64,000 nt of DNA, taken from assembly GCF_037975245.1 (NCBI RefSeq), contig NC_092562.1:24923054-24987053 (forward strand), given 5' to 3'. Shown piece after piece: positions 11,301 to 26,300 of this stretch. Numbering within the stretch: position 1 is the first letter of the stretch; every line of letters starts with the position of its first letter. Source of the stretch: Apostichopus japonicus. Lineage: Eukaryota; Echinodermata; Holothuroidea; Aspidochirotida; Stichopodidae. Below the pieces are notes generated by a model. The model searched no databases. It saw only the letters and a program-made list of their open reading frames with translations, and was not told the origin of the DNA. A program made the translations under genes and the position numbers.

Positions 11301-14300
11301 TTTTGCATCCGCAACTGCAATTTTTTTTCATGCCAGACACGCAAATATACCAACAATTTCGGGGGCCTTTGCCTCATGGATCCCCACAAAGGTTTCAACC
11401 TCTTGACCACACTGGGGCCCTAAGGCGGGCCCCTGGACCGCACGCCATTATGCTTGCAGGCTATGTGTGCTCTTGTGTTCGCTGCGCGAACACCGTTGGG
11501 AAATCGGCAGTTGTTTTTTAGTGTGTTCGCGGGAAATCAAACAAGGTTTATCAACACTGCATAAACAGAGCTTATTAATCTGGAAGGACTGTACTTATAA
11601 ATGTTTTTTGAAGGTCTACGGTAACCTAGGAATAACATTGTCCTAATTGCTCTAATAGGCATTAGAAATCATGAAAATAGCTGCAACTCCCATCAAAATC
11701 CTTCAAAGATTGACCATTTTACAAGTCTTTTCTTAAGTCTAGTTTCATTTATGAATAAATATTAGCTAATTATGCACATTGATGATCAAGGGAGTTACTG
11801 TCAAATTTTCTGATATGTTATTCCTTCGTATTTACAACCTTCGTTTCAAGGACACTGAACACAGGTTTGTGGCCAAGACGATTTTGTTGAAATATTTTAC
11901 CGTCTTCTTTGAAAGTCCTGAGGAATAGGGATGCACCAGATATCCAGTCTGGCCGGACTATCCGGCCGGATAGTGAGCAATTATCCGGTTCCGGTTCTGG
12001 CCGGATATTTTTCAAAATCCGGCTGGATCTTTTTCAAAATCTGGCCAGATCTTTTTCAAAATCTGGCCTGAATTATTCCTTAAAAAGGTGTTGGTATTAA
12101 CTTAAATCAATGTAAACTATTTCCAAAAATTAATAAAAACATTCAAAGTAAGAAAAAATTAGGTTTAACATGTTTAATTTATATTTCTCAATGATCTGAC
12201 TCACTAAATGGGGTCTTAATTTCACCTTTTTCATAATATGCGTATACCTCACCTAACATTTGCTCCTTGTTTCATACTTCTAAGTAATGATTTTCCTTTG
12301 TGTAATGAAAGAGTCCGGTTCCGGCTGGATTTTATCCGACCGGATTTCATGTACTATCCGGCAAAATCCGGTTCCGGCCGGAACCAAAAATTTGGATCCA
12401 GTGCATCCCTACTGAGGAACATCACATTATTCAAATGATTTATACGTGGGCTTGTTATTAGGGGTTAACTTTATATTAAGGGTTAACATAATAAATTTGA
12501 TGAGCGCAACACTCCATGTCATAGTTTGCACAATGAGTTTCCCAGATTTATCAAAACTTCAAATGTGTATAGCTTGGCAACAAACAGAGCTTTTAGAAAT
12601 ATTTCAACAGATTTTGAATGAGATTATCACACCCAGCAAATCTAGTGCATACAGTATGGGGCAAATTGGCTAGATGATGAGATTATCACACACAAGAAAT
12701 GTACTGAATATGGGGCAAATTGGCTAGGTGTCTGTACAGTAGTATATTTCTGATTAATTTGTTGCAATAACTTTTCTTTTAATTATTGCATTTGAAATCA
12801 ATCCAAGAATGACCACAATCACACCACCTCGCATCAACACTTGTAAATTTGATTATAGCAGTAAGAATTACACCAATAATGACCGAGGCCAGTATCCTTG
12901 CACAACTTTGGGACTTTGGGACTAATATGGGATGGATCCCTATTTATAGCCGAGAAATACTGTTATAACTGTCAATGTTGACCTTTTCCAGAGGTCAATT
13001 CTTTGATTTGTTCATAAGATGACCCTTTGACCATGGAGTTATAGCTCCATGCTTTGACTAACACAAACCTGCTACACCACAGCAGAAGCAAAGACCAGTG
13101 TGAAAAAAAGTTGCAGAACTTTGTGAAAATTCAAGACCTTTTTTTTTTACTGAAATGTCTGTCTTTTATTGCATTGCATGATATTTAATACAGCACACTC
13201 TTTGTGTTGACACTATTCTTTGACTGTACTATTTAGTACATACAACTGCAATGTGTGAAGTGTGAACAGGTCACAAAGGGATTTGCGTGTGTTCACCAGG
13301 CGCTTCATTAATCATCTGCGTACCAAAGGCTCGCCAAATATTATTGATTGGATGTAGAAAGAACTGCACCGTGGTCGTACCGTACCTTATACTGTGACAG
13401 GCTTGTACAGTGTGTTGCAGTAACGAGTTCTTCAGCACACATGCATATATGTCCCTGTGTGCAGTAAGTAATATTATTAATTACAAAGTGCAATGCATAT
13501 AGCGATGTACATAGTGCCATTGAGTGTGGGGTTAAATGGAGTATGTGCAGTTTATAAGTATTATTGGAGAATGTGTGTGTGTGTGTGTACATGTATAGTA
13601 CTTGTGACATCTCACCAAGATTTATCATAAATGTCCAGTAATGTCTGCGTGGATTTGAAAACTTTGAGAGTATGATGTTGAAATTCTTGTCAAGTAGAAA
13701 TTTAAACCTGGATAAGATACTTCAGTGCAAATTTTTTAGCAGAATTTTTCAGCTTGTTCCAGTTGGTTTTCATGAGAGGTAGCCTTAAGTACTATCCTGC
13801 AATGAGAAGAAAAAGTTGGTCGTGGGATAGAAACACTTAGCAATACAGTATAGTAAAATCTAGCCTTTCAACATCAACCACAAAAACCTTGATCAAATGT
13901 CATGAATGACAGTCAGTCCCAAATGATTCAATCATGAGGGCTTTGAAGGTCATTCAGTAGTATTACCTGAATATGCTAGATAGTCAAAGAGAGGCCATTC
14001 AGTTTTATCCCAAATATGCTAGATACTGTAGTCAAAGAGAGGCCAATTAGTATCCATCCCAAATATGCTAGATAGTCAAAGAGAGGCCATTCAGTATTAT
14101 CCCCAAAATGCTAGAAAGTTAAAGAGAGGCCATTCAGTATCCATCCCAGATATGCTAGATATTCAAAGAGAGCCATTCAGTATCCATCCCAAATATGGTA
14201 GATAGTCAAAGAGAGGCCATTCAGTACCCATCCCAAATACGCTAGTTAGTCGAAGAGAGGCCATTCAGTATTAATCCCAAATATGCTAGATAGTCAAAGA

Positions 14301-17300
14301 GAGGCCATTCTTCTTCAAACTTCAAGGAGCATTTCATGACTTTTCTGCCACCTTTTTACCTTCAAAATAAAATAAAACTGTTAGCAAACTGCTTATCCAG
14401 TTAGAGAGCCTGTGTCAGAGAATACATGTGTAAAAGTAAGTTGGCCTGACATTTCGATCCTAGCAGGACCTTTTTACCTTATTAGAAATGTACAGTACAT
14501 TTGTCTGTCCACTTTATCCTACAGTACCTCAATGTGTAGGAATAATTTGGATTGGTCTGAATCTCTGCAGTCTGCACCTTCTGATGTCAAAGTAAAAATG
14601 AACTATTGCTGACTATGATAAACTGTTCTCTGTTTTGCTTTCTCTCTACAGGCTAAATATATTGCAAGTTGCATTGAAGAGATTAAAAATGAATTGAAGC
14701 AAGACAATATGGCCGTCAAGGCCAATGCTGTTGCTAAACTCACATACGTAAGTATCCATTGTGTGTTACTTTATGAATAATTAACAGAGATGAGGTCCTC
14801 CCTGTCTCTGGTTTTTCACTGAATCTAGTTTTCATCATTTGGTTTTCTGTATAGTAGCTCACATGTTCAAGTTTCTACACGGGGGGGTGGGGAGGTGGGG
14901 TGGGGGATCAAAGTCTGCACTTCTGCATTGTAGAGACAATTAGCTTTGTACTGTCGCATTCTTTAACTGCACAGTCTTCTTGACTTAGATTCAGATTTAC
15001 AGCTTTTTCTCTTTAATCAAAACAAAGGTGATTTCAGGCCTAGAAGTTCACATTTTGCTTGAAATGCAAACTAATAAAGAAACTAACAAAGGATATATAT
15101 TTAAAATTAAGTTCTCACTGTCTGACTGGCATTCTCCTGCCTTTACAGGCTGTACAGCACAAATCAGTTACTGAACAGGTTTTTGAGAGCAGCCCAATAA
15201 TATTTCCTGATAATAAGCAGCACTATAATACATAGTTTATATGCTGCCGTTTTGTAAACCTGTATAAAGCCTGATAATAAGCAGCATTTGTAATACATGA
15301 CTTTATATAGTATTGTACTGTAGGTAAGGAAATTATCTTGATTCATTGACTGATGATCGTTGTTAACCTCCTCATCCTGTGCTTTATGTTCTAAGCACTA
15401 TATTTGGCAGTGCTTTGGCTAGTGCCTTTACATACAAAATCTGTCCGCTAAATCTACCGGCATTTAGCCAGCGAACTGCCCTAATTTCAAGGCCAGTAAG
15501 CGGGACTGTTGACAAAATGAGTCAGACACTTTAGCTCCCAGATGCTGCCTCTAGACAATATACCGTTCCATAAGAAGTCAATTTGATTCAAATTCTGCAT
15601 CATACACTCTTCTACTTTTCTTTAAAAATCCAAGTTCTTCCAATTTAGTACACTTCTGCAACTGATATCACCATTTACAATATGTTCACAGCTTGTTAGG
15701 TTTGGTCCTCATCTAAACTATCGGTCACTCTTCTGAAATTCTAATTTGCTGTAGTTATCACAAGAATACTGTACAGTCCCGAAATGTAAAATTTGCTGGT
15801 GGCTGCGAAAAAAACAACGACTTCTGTAAATTTCGCAGACAGCGTGTATTGGTGTTGAGCACTATGTATTATTTACAATACCTGTGATTTGAGTCACGAT
15901 TGTACAGTACTACAAGATCCAACTTAATTCTTTACTGACTGTACATATTCAAACCCACATTACCAAGCACTGTAAGTGTTGGCGGGCCCCAATTTTTTTT
16001 TTTTTTTTTTATAATTAAGGTGATTCTATTTTCTAACAGAAGAGAATTTTTCTACAAAAGTGTGTCATTGTTTATACTGAATGAAATAATGAATGGTACT
16101 TTACTGTACATACAACTTAATACAAATCCATGAATTCACACATTGTCATTGTATTTGTACACAGTGTACAGTTACTACAGTACAGTTTATGTTACTGTGC
16201 AGCGCAACAGTATTAACCCAGGTCGTGCTAGATGCTTCAAATATATTTTATATAGGCCCTACATTGCTTTACTGTATATTGCACTGTAGATCAAACTCTT
16301 TTTACCGTTATTGCTAAAACTACTCAGAGAGAATTCCACCAGTGAATTTGCATCTGAGTACAGATCTACGTTAAGTTCAATACTATTAGTTTTGACAGTG
16401 CAGATTAATAATCGTTATTGACACACACCTCCATTAGTGCCCTATCTGTGATGTGCTGGTTTATAGCTCAATGTCGCTGTAGATTTGATATCCACTATCT
16501 GCGGTATTTATAGCGATTAGCCGCCTCTCAATTCCGTGAGTTCTCCTCATCTGCTATTTGGTATTTTGATGGCCTCGGGAGTAAACAGATCGCTGGACTG
16601 TCTCGTATCGAGAAAAGCTCTTTTTTGTTTTGTTCTCCTTTCGTCTGCCAGTTTTTACAGTGGTGTGACGTAGGACAAACTGAGGGATAGCATATACAGT
16701 AGACAATGCTACATGACAGAAGGGTTGTACCTTTTGAATGCAACATTCAACTGGTTTAAAGCCTGCAATTACCTATAAACTGAATCACAAATCAATGACA
16801 CAATGTCTGATATTCTCACTTGTATATAAATTTTGCTGTCTGAAGTACAGTAGTTACAATTAATGACTAATAATGACAGTTGGCATCTGGGTCTGAGAGA
16901 TCAAGAAATTCAAAATCAAAATTAGCGGCAGTTCATTGTGCTACAGAGCTTAGTTGGTACATGCAGACGGGATCATTCTTAGCAATACTTCATGGAACAC
17001 TTTCCTCTAGCTAATGTACAAAATGTATGTATGTACAGTATATAGACTGTATATATTCTATGTTTGAAATTTTTTCCTACAGTAGTTTGCTCATGTGGGA
17101 GGAGGGTGCCGGCGTTGGGTAGGGGGGGGGCATTGATAGACTTGTCAGTCACCCATTTCCTGTATCTTCCACCTATTGTACGCTATATATACTGTATAGA
17201 TACTGTACTACTAGGAAGAAAAGTCATTTGTTTTGCTATTCGCTTATATTTTCTTTACCGTTCAGATACAAATGCTGGGCTATGACATCAGTTGGGCGGC

Positions 17301-20300
17301 CTTTAACATCATCGAAGTCATGAGCTCCTCCAAGTTTACCTTTAAGAGGACGGGTTACCTTGCTGCATCACAGTGCTTCCATGAAGGTACCGAAGTCCTC
17401 ATGCTCACGACAAACATGGTCAGAAAGGTAAGGGACAGTTTACACAATACCCACCCTTGGAAGTTGGGAAGAACCCCCCTAAATGGTTAATAAAGAGGCA
17501 TCATTTATTTTTGTGATCACAATCTTTCATAGCTTGGATTGTCGTTACACTGGGAAGATAGCTGTTTGCCTAGATCCCATTGTGATGAATGATGAAAGTT
17601 GCAAGCAAGTGAGAAAAAAAGAAAAGAAAAAAAGGTGGTTAAAGCAGATTTTTCTTGAAGAATTTTCAAATTCTGAAAAGAACCAAACGAATATAATTTT
17701 CTGATAAAATGAGAGGTTTGAAGCAAATTTAAAAAAAAAAAAATTCTCAAGTGAAATACTTAAATATATGTATATAGTCCGAAATGTTGTAAAAGGTATT
17801 TCCCTAGTGATAAATTTTTAAAGTTAGGTAAATTCCAGGTCAATAGCAGAATTTGTTTACATGTTGAATAATTGCACAGAAAAGAAAAGCAAAAAAAAGG
17901 GGTTAAGAGACGGAAACATTTAATTTTGTCCGAGGATGTTTTTTGTTGGTTTTTTGGGGGGTGGGGGAGGGGTAAGTATTATTTCAATAAATATGTTTCC
18001 ATTTATAGAGGCATGTGCAGTATGAGCAAAGAAGACTAAAGAGAGAAAAATAACTTTAGAAGGATAAGGAATGAGCAAGTCATGTTTTTATTATGCAAAT
18101 TCATAAAAACCAGCCAAATTGAGTGGTTTACATACAAAGTTTGCCATCCCAATAAAACATTCTGTTTAATTAAGTTTCAAGGATCTACGTAGGCATTGCC
18201 TCTGTGGCTAATTGAGTATGTATTTGAATGCAAGCATCCTCTCAGTGTTTATATATACAGGGAATGTTTATTTAAAAATCACAAAACCAGCAGTCTGTGT
18301 GTGTGTTTGAAAGTTTGCTGACCGTTATCAAAACTGAAACCGAAGAAGTATAAATTGGAAGTTTATTGCAGGATGTAAACATCGACCTGTGTTGTGTGGT
18401 GATTGAATCAGAACGATTGGTACCATTATCGATAATTTCCTGTCTCAATGTGCGCCATCGAAACCAGCCTACTTCCTCACAAATTTTTACTCTCTTGTCG
18501 AGATATTTCAAATAACGTGTCTACCACCCACCTGGTGATGAAAAGAGGTTCCAAAATACTATAAAATACTAGAGAGTTTTTCCCCACTCTGGTGAGAGGG
18601 TTGTGGGTCGGCGGGGGGGGGAGGAGGGGTGCCTTAGGGATTGGCAACAGTGCATCAGACTAAATGTCCAGAAATACTATGTGGAGGTAAAAGACTTTTG
18701 AATACTATATATATATCTGTATGTACACATGTAGTAGAAATAACTGTGTGAGAATTTGGGTTGCAGTTCAAGGACAATTTGTTGATTGAAATTGCATGAA
18801 TTTACAATATTTACTTTTAACATAATTTATAGTACAACCCACACCGCTGGTATCTTCACTCTTCGAAAGTTCTATTGGACTTTTCCATCTGCCTGAGTCA
18901 AAACAATAAAATGTATTGGTAACACTATTACACTATAGTGCTCACCACTTTCTGGCCATGAAAATGGGCAATAACAGGGTGTGCGTGTGTGTGCGTGTGA
19001 GCCGGACAACAGGGCTGAAATGTTGTCACTAGGGCATACAGTAGGGCTGAAATGTTAGCAATATGGAAAAAGGTTTGGTCAGTGTTTCAAGACCGTGCAA
19101 AATAAGAGGAGAGGGATATTTTCTTTCTTTTAGTATTTATTTCCCAAACTATTGCGGATTTTCTTTCCCCCCCCCCCCCTTCATAATGATAATAATTAAA
19201 CAATTGTTGTGTTGATTTATTGCCCCTCAACCTCACCCTACAACTGCAGGAACTGAACAGTCCCAATCAGTACGACACTGCGGTGACTCTGTCGGGACTG
19301 GGCTGTTTCTTAACCCCAGAGCTCTCGCAGGACATAACCCAGGATATCATGGGCTTGGTAAGGTCGTTGATGATCATGGTGGTGGTGGTCCACGCCTGGC
19401 CGACTCTGCAGCAGAGCTAGGGGAGAGTTTGTGGTTCGAGCGATTACCAGCAAAGGTCGTCAATTTTTCGCGGCGCGTGGAATATTTCGTAACTTGCGCG
19501 TCAAAGAGAATACTGCACACTGTTTGTGAATGTAGACCTGAGACATTCTGTACAAAAGGATAACTTAAGGATCATATGATAGCCTGCTTTCTCTGTTTAT
19601 AAATACCTATTAAATATTGCTCTAAATCAACTTCCTCTGACTATTAATATTTTTCTTCTTACTTGGAGATTAAGAGCTGCTGTTTCACAGCAAAATTTCA
19701 CATATATTTACAACAATATTATAGTTTTGTACCATTCGTGAACTTTAGCACATGATATTTGTTTAGTCACCATGTTCAATAAAACATTTGGCAAAAAAGA
19801 CCCGTAATAATGCATATATATATTGAACAAACTGTACAAAAATCAATCTAGAAGTTTATTTTTAGAACAGAATGTAAGTAAGTGTACACTTTACCACAAA
19901 CTAGCCCAGACATCTGCCTTACTATTCTGCCTTACAGGTACTGTACATGACATACTATACACACTGAAACATGACATATATGTGTAAATTCTCTCAATGT
20001 ACAAACGTATTGGATTTCGAGAGACGATGGCTGTGTTGAAAGTAAGAAAATAAATAGTCCCTAATTCACACCATTTTATCCATAATTTGTAAGTCTGTAC
20101 TAAATGCCAGACACAATATCACACTCTTTCTGTAAAAACAGTACAGTTAGAATGAGGAAATGAGGAAAGAGAGAAACATGATATTTTGTTGAAATTTGTT
20201 CCATGATATTAGCCAGAACTTTACGTACGACAACAGAGCATTTCAATCCGAGTATACACACTACACGTTACAACTCTAGTACATACAGTATGCTGTACAA

Positions 20301-23300
20301 TTGACTAAATGTGTTTGTACAGAGAATGGAAATACCAATCATCTATATAGTGAGTTGTTTGTATTCAATGGAGCTACAGTATTTGTATTGATTCCTTATT
20401 TCAATAGACTTGGTGGCTGGCCATCCATCCAGTGGAGGAAGGTCAAGTTGTTGTCGTCTGTGCGGGATGTTTTTTAGGACCATGGGAAAGAATAGCTAAT
20501 GACCTTAGGTCATTACAGTTTGTTCCAGTTTGCTCAAAATTGCTTATACTTTCCAAAAGTACTTCTCAATGGTCAGCAAATGATAGATACTGTAGATACC
20601 GAAACAAATTATTACCCATTTTCATTTAATAACTGGCAAAACAGCCTGATTTTGAAAAACTGTACAGTACTTCTAAAATGTTGCTAACTGTGCCTGTGTG
20701 CTTCTAGTACTACTGACTGCATGTTTACACAGATACTGTATATCAGTTTGTCTTCTGGTTTCAAATCATGACTTAAGTGTTAATGATCTAAGGGAAAGCA
20801 TCGAATAAATTAACTTTTGTACCGTGAGCACTCAGGAAGTTATAAAGGCTACTCAACATTCAATCCAGTCGATGTCAGCCGACGTCATGAAACTTACTGT
20901 AACAACAACGACGACAGTACTTTAACACATGTATAGAGAGGAAATTAATAATACGTTCTCACATCGTGTGTCCATTGCATGTAACATAACATCTAAACAT
21001 ACTGTACAGTCAAATGAAGTAACATTTGGTGACAATAAATCTTGATCAATCTGAAAACACTTTATATGGATACTAATATCCCATCGTAACAAAATCCATT
21101 AAGCTCTTCTTGTCATGTTACTTGTAAATAACCTAGACGACAACCTTTGAACATTTTTCCGAGTTTGCTTCTTGGGAATGTTGCTCATTACGTAGGAAAC
21201 TGTGGACAAGGATAGTGCAATCACAAATTTATGAGTCAGTATTACTCATCATGAAAATGCATAAATTTGGTGAAAAAAACTTTCTGGTAGACTTAAAGTT
21301 CAATCGATTTCAACCAATCTTTGAGTAATACTCGCTAGGTTTGATAAAATTAGCGAACGAAAGCGAAAAAGCTGCCCTTGAAAGAGCTAGAGCATTTTTG
21401 GATAAAATAATGTGAATAATTTTGCTGCATGCTACTGTACCTTTTAAAGCCAATTTTGTTCCTTTTTTTAATTTCACCTCACTCTGGTGACATGGTTACA
21501 ACTGATTAACTAAATCACCTTTTAAGTGTGTTATTAGCAATTTTAATGCACTGTTCTAAAATATGGGTATCACAAAATGTACAGTAGATCTTGTAACCAT
21601 CTCGTTTCAATTTGGAAACCTTTCAACTTGTTGTTACATACAGTTTTGTCAATCATGGGGAGTTTATGTGGATGTAGATTTAACAGAATGTGTTTTTCAT
21701 GGTGGCAAAACTAATAATATGCGTCAGCACATTGTTAGATCTATGTAAATAAATACAGTGTTCATGACATGAAACATAGTGTTCACATGTATATATCATA
21801 CATCACTCCCGGCACTATAAAATAAAATAGGTCCTTTTGCAATGGAAAGTACAGGTAGACAGTCTATGCAGGTTCTCTTTTGCAGTTTATTCGACGCTGA
21901 TAAATATTTTGAGACCTTTGCTGGCAAACGCGAGCTCCACGATGCGACCTCAAAGCTCTGCTCTCTGTCTGACCGGCAGTGAACTACCTGCAGTTAGTGG
22001 TACAAGTAGTAGTGCGTGTGATGGCGTGTACGTAAATGCAACATTGTACTGCACTGTACCCTGTGTATATTTTAGATGCAGTTATTATGGTTGATAATGC
22101 AATTTGTTGTCATGTGCTGGAAGCCCTCTATCCTAGACCCACATTGAATCTTTTGATAGTTGGACTGGATCATCATACATGTGGAATATTTTATTTCCCT
22201 CAATTTCTCAATATATGGGTATATTATTTATCCACTCTTTTGGTAATAATAATGTTTTATGGTGCAGTGGCATCGTCGATTAAAATACTGTACTGTTTTG
22301 TCTTTTGGGTACACTGCAGTGTATTTATAGATTGTCCCAACATCACAGAATAACTTCAGTGTTTTTTTTACACAGTGCAGTAACCAACAATACAATCATG
22401 AGCCTCTCTGTCGAAGCTCACTGTAATGTACAGTTTTGCAGACTTGCACAATAATATTACTGCTGTTGTGTTGTGTTCATATTGTTAACATCCAAAACTG
22501 GCCATATCATGTACACAACTGAACAGGCTGTAGTTTACATTAAATAGCTCACCTCAAGTGTACTCATGCAACCAGAATCACCAAAAATTTGCCCGTTAAA
22601 GTTGCCAGAAAGAAAAAGAAAAAGGAAAATAGAAATTGTTTAGTTGTTACCTGTAACACTGATGATGTTATACTAAAACTAACATTCTTGCTGACAAATT
22701 GCATTAGCAATTAATTTTTGCTGTGTGCCTGTGTATATCGATGTGATCTCATTGTTGCTGCTATTATTACTACTATTATTATTATAACTTTGGTGCAGTT
22801 CCCACGTGACCTTACCACCTTCCCCTTCCACTACTACAGTACTGTATGTACCAACTTCTTCCCTCGGCCCAACAAGACTTTTGTATTTTGTATTTTTTTT
22901 TCTCTCTTCCCCTTGGTCCACCTTTGTACCCTCGGTCTCTTTTTCTCGTAGGATGTTAATAGTGCCAATCAGTATGAAGCCGGTATTTCCATGAGTGGCC
23001 TTGCATGTTTCACGTCCCCGGACCTCGCGAGAGACTTAGCTAATGATCTCATGAGTCTGGTGAGTCTTGTTCAGTAACTTTGTAAGGCCCGGTCACGACA
23101 CTAAGACCCGATCTGTATAGCCCAGCTCACGATATGGTCCGAGGTTGACCTACATACAGTAGTGTAGGACACCAATTTATGTATGTACATACACACCCAT
23201 ATGTACATAATACTGTGCATTTTAACATCTCCAGAATTATAAATTGCGAGTTTTGTGGAATAGTCTAAGTAGCTTCGTGACCCAGCCTTACAATTAATGT

Positions 23301-26300
23301 TTTAGTATCTAACACATCCGCAGGACTTGAAGTACAGTACCCTACTATATACAGTACACAGTACGTTATACGACGCCAGTGGTACCATGTTAACAGTACC
23401 TTGCATATTATCCAGGCTGTACTTTATACAGTTGGTCTGCCCAGAGTACAGTATGTACTGCACATGTCAGCAGCTACATGGTATTGGTCAAATGTTACCA
23501 GTTCCGTCTGCCGTACAGTAGGTAGAGCACATGTGGAGGAGTCAGACACAGATTGTTGTCAATAAAATAGAAACCAGATCTATAGCCTAAAATAGTATTT
23601 GTGGCAAGTAGTCTAGTGGTAAATATACTGTAACTTACAGTATCTCAATATTCACATGGTTTATTGATCTACCATGTAGTTCTGTCTTATGAGCTAGAGC
23701 ACACATGTGGATTCAGACAACTGTAAAGATTGTTGTCAATAAAATCTATATAAAAACCAGATTAAACCTAAAATAGTCTCTGTGAGAAAGCATTTAAATC
23801 AGAACCAATGTTAGAAGTCATTAGGAAGGCAGGCTCAATTTCTGGAGAATTTTGTTCACATTGCATGAAATTTCATCAAGACAGTCTGCACCTTACTTGA
23901 GCGTAATTCGTACGTACAGTACAGTAGAGTGAACTGCTTGCTAGACACCTCAAAATGAAACTTTAAAGAGCCGCTGTTGAATATTCAAATCTCTCGAAAG
24001 AAACTTCATCCAAAACACATTTTCTGTACTTGTACAGAATGAGAATTACCCACATGGAGACGTCTGCATAATTTTAATATTGTGAAGGTATCATATGAAG
24101 TTGACTTGAAAAGGCTACAAATATGGACCATGTTTTCCGCGACTACAGATTGCGATAAATTAATGGACTTTACAGTAGTTATTTCACGTAGCAAGTTTGT
24201 AGCTTATGAATTTTACTGAAATAACTATTTAGGTTCTGTACACGTCCAAAAACTAGACACATGGAAATTTAGCATTCGTGTAGTAGGTTGTCCACTTTGC
24301 ATCCAAAGTTTTGCTGGTATCTATGGTGCTGTATATTGTACCATTCTTGTACTTCAAGTCCCGTGAGGTGTCTCGATTGATATATATAACTGATGAAGGT
24401 AAGCAGGTGAGTTTGTTGTTGATATATTTTCATTGCTGTGCAGTTATTGTACTCTGACTGATGTTGTGTTTTCATTAATGTGCTCTATTTACATGTTTTT
24501 TTTTCTTCATTGTTTTCTATATATATTATTTTAATCTACCCCAAAATGCTTTTTTTAGAACTAACACATTTTTTTTTATTCTTTTTGTTCTACTGGAAAT
24601 ATTCTGTACTTGTTTCATAACTTTGGCTTAACTTTTTATGTAAATTATCTGTTTTGGGTGATTCTTTCGTTTGCCCGTAAACCCAGCTTAAAAATATCCA
24701 ACATATCCCACCTGAGAATAGTGTTAAGTTAAAACAACTGTATCCCTATGTTGCTTGCATAGGCAAGATAGAAAATATCCACAAAGTAACAACTCTACTG
24801 TGATTTTTGCCCATTTTTAATGTCAATCAATGTATTTTAGCCCCTTATCTTAAGTGGGAGGGTAAACAATGATTGAGTAAGTTTCTCTAAAGGTCATCTG
24901 TAGAATTGTTCTTTTCTGCACAGAAAACTTTATTTTTTTAGCCCCCTTCAGTTGTCAGTATTCTCAACAATTACTGTAGACAGGATATTTCTGTCGCTTA
25001 GTAACCATTAAGATTGTGCATATATGTATATATTTTATATATTTATATTGGGTGGGTAAAAAAGCAAAAGGAAAAAGTAAAAGGAATTTAAATATTGTAA
25101 ACCAAATACAACAGACCTACTGTACTAAGGTACAGTATGTACTGTACATGTGCACAAATGAAATTCAGTAATGTATTTGGTGGCTTACTGTATAGGATAG
25201 AAGAGAAACGTGGAATTAACAAAGTTTGATAGTCCTTTCTATTTCCCCAAGGCGATTTGTACTCATTTAGGAATTTCCTTTTTGGGGTTATATTCATCTT
25301 CAAATGACTTTCTATGAAGGCTCCCTCATACCCTCTCTTTTGTTCAAGAATGCGAAACCGAAGGTTTGCCAATAAACATTTTATTTAACCATCTGTCTTG
25401 GAATTCTTCCAAACCCAGATGGCGTCCACAAAACCTTACGTCAGGAAGAAGGCTGTACTACTGATGTACAAAATATTTTTAAAGGTAAGTTTCCATAGAA
25501 ACCGTATGTATTTTTATAGATTTCAAATATGCTAGAGATGCCATTATCTGCTTTTGTCTTTTGCTCTCCTTGCATTCAAATGGTCTGCAACAGGTTTTGC
25601 CATTTTACTACTGCTTCTGTAAAGTGGGTAAATATCAAGCAAACATTAAACGGAGGATCCACCCCCTAACCTTTGACCTTAACACTTTGTTCGTTAAGTG
25701 TGTCGTAAAGACACTAGTTTATACTGGCAGGTGGAGAGTGGTAAAGGTCTGAAATCGTATGGTAAGATGATTGCAAAAAATCCCATGGTTATTAAGTTGT
25801 TAGATGACTGTAATGATTGAACTGCATCACAAAGTACTAAAATACATCAACCATACAATACCATTGACCACCCCCCCCCCCTCCCACCAAAAAAATAAAT
25901 ACAGGCTTTGGCTACACCAAATGGTTTGTCTATAATGTGCTAATTTTAAACATGAATCACCAGAACTTCTCGCATGCAAAATTGGCATTGTAATTAGTGG
26001 GTTTCATGCTGGTTTGCAACATCATTTTGTGGTGCATTGATGATTGGCGCTAGACTAGGTAGTTGTATAAATGTTTTCTGAAAGTAAATAAAAAACGAAT
26101 ACAAGATTTCTTCATTTCTGTCTTTACTTAGTTTTCATCTCTTTGCACGCTAGCTTGGTTTCCACCTAGTCTAACATATTTGTAAATATTGATAGGTGAG
26201 AAAAACGGTAGTAGTTCATATATTCTTTTAACAACTGCAATAGAAATCTTGCCAAGTTGAATATCCCATGATTCCATGAAGGTATCCTATCATTTTTAAA

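Larger units (their letters stand above)
8326..14651 (+). other. AP3D1: AP3D1 intron 1
   Basis: 6.3 kb. Holds two hAT-type elements (9596-10635, 11926-12411), a 44-bp minisatellite (13951-14310) and a GC-rich repeat-like patch at 11360-11530. No further exon found. Confidence 0.8.

Noticed and set aside
21838-22094. Extra exon after TTTTGCAG between 4a and 4b
   Set aside because: The frame stops within a few codons and shows no likeness to exon 4.
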